DNA of 7,775 nucleotides. It comes from Bacillota bacterium. GTDB taxonomy: Bacteria; Bacillota; Clostridia; Lachnospirales; Lachnospiraceae. Shown piece by piece: positions 6,087 through 7,775 of the stretch. Numbering within the stretch: the stretch's first letter is position 1; every line of letters starts with the position of its first letter. Position numbers and translations under genes: made by a program. Location: the NCBI GenBank assembly GCA_023419655.1, contig JAEZXP010000021.1, positions 1 through 7,775 on the forward strand. Reading direction: 5' to 3'. Under the pieces are notes generated by a model, which worked only from the letters and a program-made list of their open reading frames with translations, did not search any database and was not told the origin of the DNA.

Positions 6087-6115
6087 TTGAAATAATCCGG
6101 GCATTTAGATATAAT
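6087..6115 (+). promoter_or_regulatory. Promoter of the LacI-GH43 unit
   Basis: TTGAAA (6087-6092, five of six), a 17-nt spacer and a perfect TATAAT (6110-6115). The predicted start near 6122 coincides with the AAAACGTTTT palindrome. It lets the LacI regulator and GH43 be expressed apart from the upstream operon, although read-through is possible because no terminator is seen after 6050. Confidence 0.8.
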
Positions 6116-6121
6116 AAAATA

Positions 6122-6131
6122 AAAACGTTTT
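6122..6131 (+). promoter_or_regulatory. Central-CG palindrome, probable LacI-family operator
   Basis: AAAACGTTTT is a perfect 10-bp palindrome with a central CG step, the hallmark of LacI-family operators. It lies at the predicted start, six bases after the -10 and 34 nt ahead of the lacI-type start codon. It most likely mediates autorepression of lacI and GH43. I see no second full copy in the window. Confidence 0.65.
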
Positions 6132-6148
6132 ACCAAATATCTAATATG

Positions 6149-6154
6149 AAAGGA
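6149..6154 (+). promoter_or_regulatory. Ribosome binding site favouring the TTG start at 6165
   Basis: AAAGGA sits 10 nt before the TTG at 6165 but only 1 nt before the in-frame TTG at 6156, too close to serve it. The ATG at 6146 is out of frame and stops after 14 codons. Confidence 0.65.
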
Positions 6155-6164
6155 TTTGAAAAGA

Positions 6165-7202
6165 TTGGCTACATTAAGAGAAATAGCTAAGATGTGTGAT
6201 GTTTCAATTAGTACCGTATCGAATATATTAAACGGCAAGCCGAAGGTTAGTGAGGAGACGAAACAAAGGGTGCTTGAGGTGGTAAAACAAACCGGATATC
6301 AGCCGAATTATTTTGCTCAGGGGATGCGTAAACAAAAAACCAGAATTATAGGTATTATCGTAGAAGATTTGGATTTGTTTAGTACGCCTCCTATCGTAGA
6401 GGCTATCATGGCATATTGTGAAGATAATAATTACAGAACCATTCTTGTGAACCTGAGACTTTATGACAAATGGAAGGATACGTGGTATTCCGACGAAAAA
6501 AAGTTTCAGTCAGCCTTTCAGCCTGCGATTCAGGAACTGTTATCGATTAAGGTGGACGGTATTATGTATGTGGCAGGACATTGCCGGTATATTAATTGCT
6601 TTAAGGATGATTTTAAGATTCCTGCGATTATCGTATATGCTCTATCCTCTTCGGCAAGATTTCCCTCTGTTGTATTTGATGACGAGGAGGGCAGTTATGA
6701 TATAACAAAATATTTGGTTTCAAGGGGACATCGTCAAATCGGTGTTATTGCGGGAGTTGCAGATAATTTGCATACTCAAAAGCGAAGCCTGGGATATCAG
6801 AAGGCTTTATTCGAGGAGCGGGTTTTGTTTAACCCCAGCTGGATTAAGTATGGAGACTGGGAAAGAGAGTCCGGATATATACAGGCAGAAAAGCTGGTAA
6901 AAGAAGGAGTCACCGCCATCCTTTGCATGAATGATTTAATGGCCGGCGGTGCCTATGATTATCTTTATGCGAATAACATAAAGGTTGGACAGGATATCTC
7001 AGTTGTTGGATACGATAATAATGAGATTTCCAAATACCTGTATCCTCAGCTTACAACGGTAGATATTCCTCTGAAGCAGATTGGCAGGACAGCGGCAGAG
7101 TACTTTGTTAATTTGCTTGAAGATAAGATTGATAACAATCAGGAGACGATAAAATTAAAATGCAATATGGTCATAAGAGAATCTGTGGGAGCCATCGGGT
7201 GA
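6165..7202 (+). CDS. LacI-family transcriptional regulator (TTG start)
   Basis: A 345-residue repressor-type regulator. The N-terminus MATLREIAKMCDVSISTVSN holds the helix-turn-helix (about 5-24), followed by ILNGKPKVSEETKQRV and hinge-helix NYFAQGMRKQKT (48-59). The periplasmic-binding-like effector domain runs from RIIGIIVEDLD to the C-terminus, with the family's ISVVGYDNNE and PQLTTVDIPL motifs. Met54 stands where most family members have the minor-groove-inserting Leu. About 15 extra residues (YDKWKDTWYSDEKKFQSAFQ region) lie between the first effector-domain strands. No ATG start fits; TTG at 6165 matches the usual MAT(I/L)-x-(E/D)IA start and has the better-spaced ribosome site, while TTG at 6156 would add three residues. 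GH43 follows after 17 nt, so the effector is probably a pentose or pentose oligosaccharide; this is inferred from context only. Confidence 0.9.
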   Translation: MATLREIAKMCDVSISTVSNILNGKPKVSEETKQRVLEVVKQTGYQPNYFAQGMRKQKTRIIGIIVEDLDLFSTPPIVEAIMAYCEDNNYRTILVNLRLYDKWKDTWYSDEKKFQSAFQPAIQELLSIKVDGIMYVAGHCRYINCFKDDFKIPAIIVYALSSSARFPSVVFDDEEGSYDITKYLVSRGHRQIGVIAGVADNLHTQKRSLGYQKALFEERVLFNPSWIKYGDWERESGYIQAEKLVKEGVTAILCMNDLMAGGAYDYLYANNIKVGQDISVVGYDNNEISKYLYPQLTTVDIPLKQIGRTAAEYFVNLLEDKIDNNQETIKLKCNMVIRESVGAIG

Positions 7203-7219
7203 GAAGGAGAGGTTGATGT

Positions 7220-7775
7220 ATGATGTTAAACGTGAAGAATCCTATTCTATGGGCAGACTTTCCGGACCCGGATATTATTCGTGCAGGGGATACTTACTAC
7301 ATGATAAGCACAACGATGCATATGATGCCGGGCTGTGTTATTTTGCGCTCTTATGACCTTGGAAACTGGGAGCTAGCCACTTATGTGTATGAGACCCTGG
7401 ATGGTACACCGGGTCAAAAGCTGATGGATGATAAAGGTATCTATGCAAGGGGAATGTGGGCAGCCTCGTTGAAGTATCATGACGGCAAGTTTTATATAAT
7501 CTTTGTGGCAAATGATACGCAAAAGACATATCTGTATACGTCGGATGAGATAGAGGGTCCGTGGGAAAAGAGATATATAGAGGGCTTCTATCATGACTGT
7601 TCACTATTATTTGATGATGACGGGAGGACATATCTTGTATATGGCAACAAAGAGATATGGCTGACGGAATTGAAAAGTGATTTGAGCGGCCCGAAAGAAG
7701 GAGGCATTCATAAACGAATCATTAAGGACAGAGAGGATGCTGTTCTTGGGCTGGAGGGAGCACATGTCTATAAGC
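7220..7775 (+). CDS. GH43 family glycosidase (xylosidase/arabinofuranosidase type), N-terminal 185 codons, runs off right edge
   Basis: The open frame enters at ATG 7220 (a second ATG follows at 7223), with AAGGAG (7204-7209) 10 nt upstream, and continues past the window end. The start NPILWADFPDPDIIRAGDTY is typical of the GH43 five-bladed beta-propeller. All three catalytic carboxylates are present: base Asp16 in FPDPD, pKa-modulating Asp126 in YHDCSLLFDDDG, and acid Glu179 in LEGAHVYK. MHMMPGCVILRS and GMWAASLKYHDGKFYIIF also fit the first blades. GH43 enzymes act on alpha-L-arabinofuranosides or beta-D-xylosides by inversion; which of these applies cannot be told from this part. There is no signal peptide, so it should be cytoplasmic. 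It follows lacI after 17 nt, with its ribosome site starting just past the lacI stop, so the two are one operon. Confidence 0.92.
   Translation, partial: MMLNVKNPILWADFPDPDIIRAGDTYYMISTTMHMMPGCVILRSYDLGNWELATYVYETLDGTPGQKLMDDKGIYARGMWAASLKYHDGKFYIIFVANDTQKTYLYTSDEIEGPWEKRYIEGFYHDCSLLFDDDGRTYLVYGNKEIWLTELKSDLSGPKEGGIHKRIIKDREDAVLGLEGAHVYK

Noticed and set aside
1..7775. CRISPR arrays, insertion sequences, phage genes, tRNA or rRNA genes, defence or toxin systems
   Set aside because: I found no repeat arrays, transposase-like proteins, terminal repeats, cloverleaf signals or toxin-antitoxin-like small gene pairs on either strand; the genes form ordinary metabolic units.

Overview
The window looks like a chromosomal piece of a low-to-mid GC Gram-positive anaerobe, most likely a Clostridia/Lachnospiraceae-type plant-fibre or gut bacterium. 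The signs are strong AGGAGG ribosome sites, TTGACA/TATAAT-type promoters, a Firmicutes-style luxS, a Lachnospiraceae-like set of hemicellulose genes, and genes packed head to tail. The assignment rests on gene style only; no marker gene fixes the genus.

Left edge (1-990): the first 53 codons of luxS (AI-2 synthesis, activated methyl cycle) run leftward out of the window. They are divergent from a small FMN-binding split-barrel (pyridoxamine-phosphate-oxidase-like) gene that has its own promoter and a clear rho-independent terminator. These two genes look like housekeeping flank.

Centre (1017-6050): a four-gene rightward operon. A consensus promoter with an 18-bp perfect palindrome at its predicted start site drives a MarR-family regulator, a surface lipoprotein esterase of the CE1/feruloyl-esterase type, a cytoplasmic type-B carboxylesterase, and a GH127 (DUF1680) family enzyme, the family of beta-L-arabinofuranosidases. 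Gaps are 16, 35 and 23 nt, and I see no terminator inside. A 14-bp perfect hairpin lies over the last codons of the carboxylesterase, just before the GH127 ribosome site.

Right edge (6087-7775): a second unit with its own consensus promoter and a central-CG palindrome. It encodes a LacI-family regulator (probably starting at TTG) followed after 17 nt by the first 185 codons of a GH43 glycosidase that runs out of the window.

Reading them together (inference): the surface esterase would strip ester groups (feruloyl, coumaroyl or acetyl) from arabinose-decorated plant polysaccharide. The released oligosaccharides would enter through a transporter not in this window. The carboxylesterase, GH127 and GH43 enzymes would finish de-esterification and remove arabinose or xylose in the cytoplasm. 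The MarR regulator probably senses the aromatic or ester side and the LacI regulator the sugar side. The parallel is the MarR-type cinR next to cinB in Butyrivibrio. I see no phage, IS, CRISPR, tRNA or rRNA features and no sign of an entirely new system; the novelty lies in the regulatory layout and gene combination.
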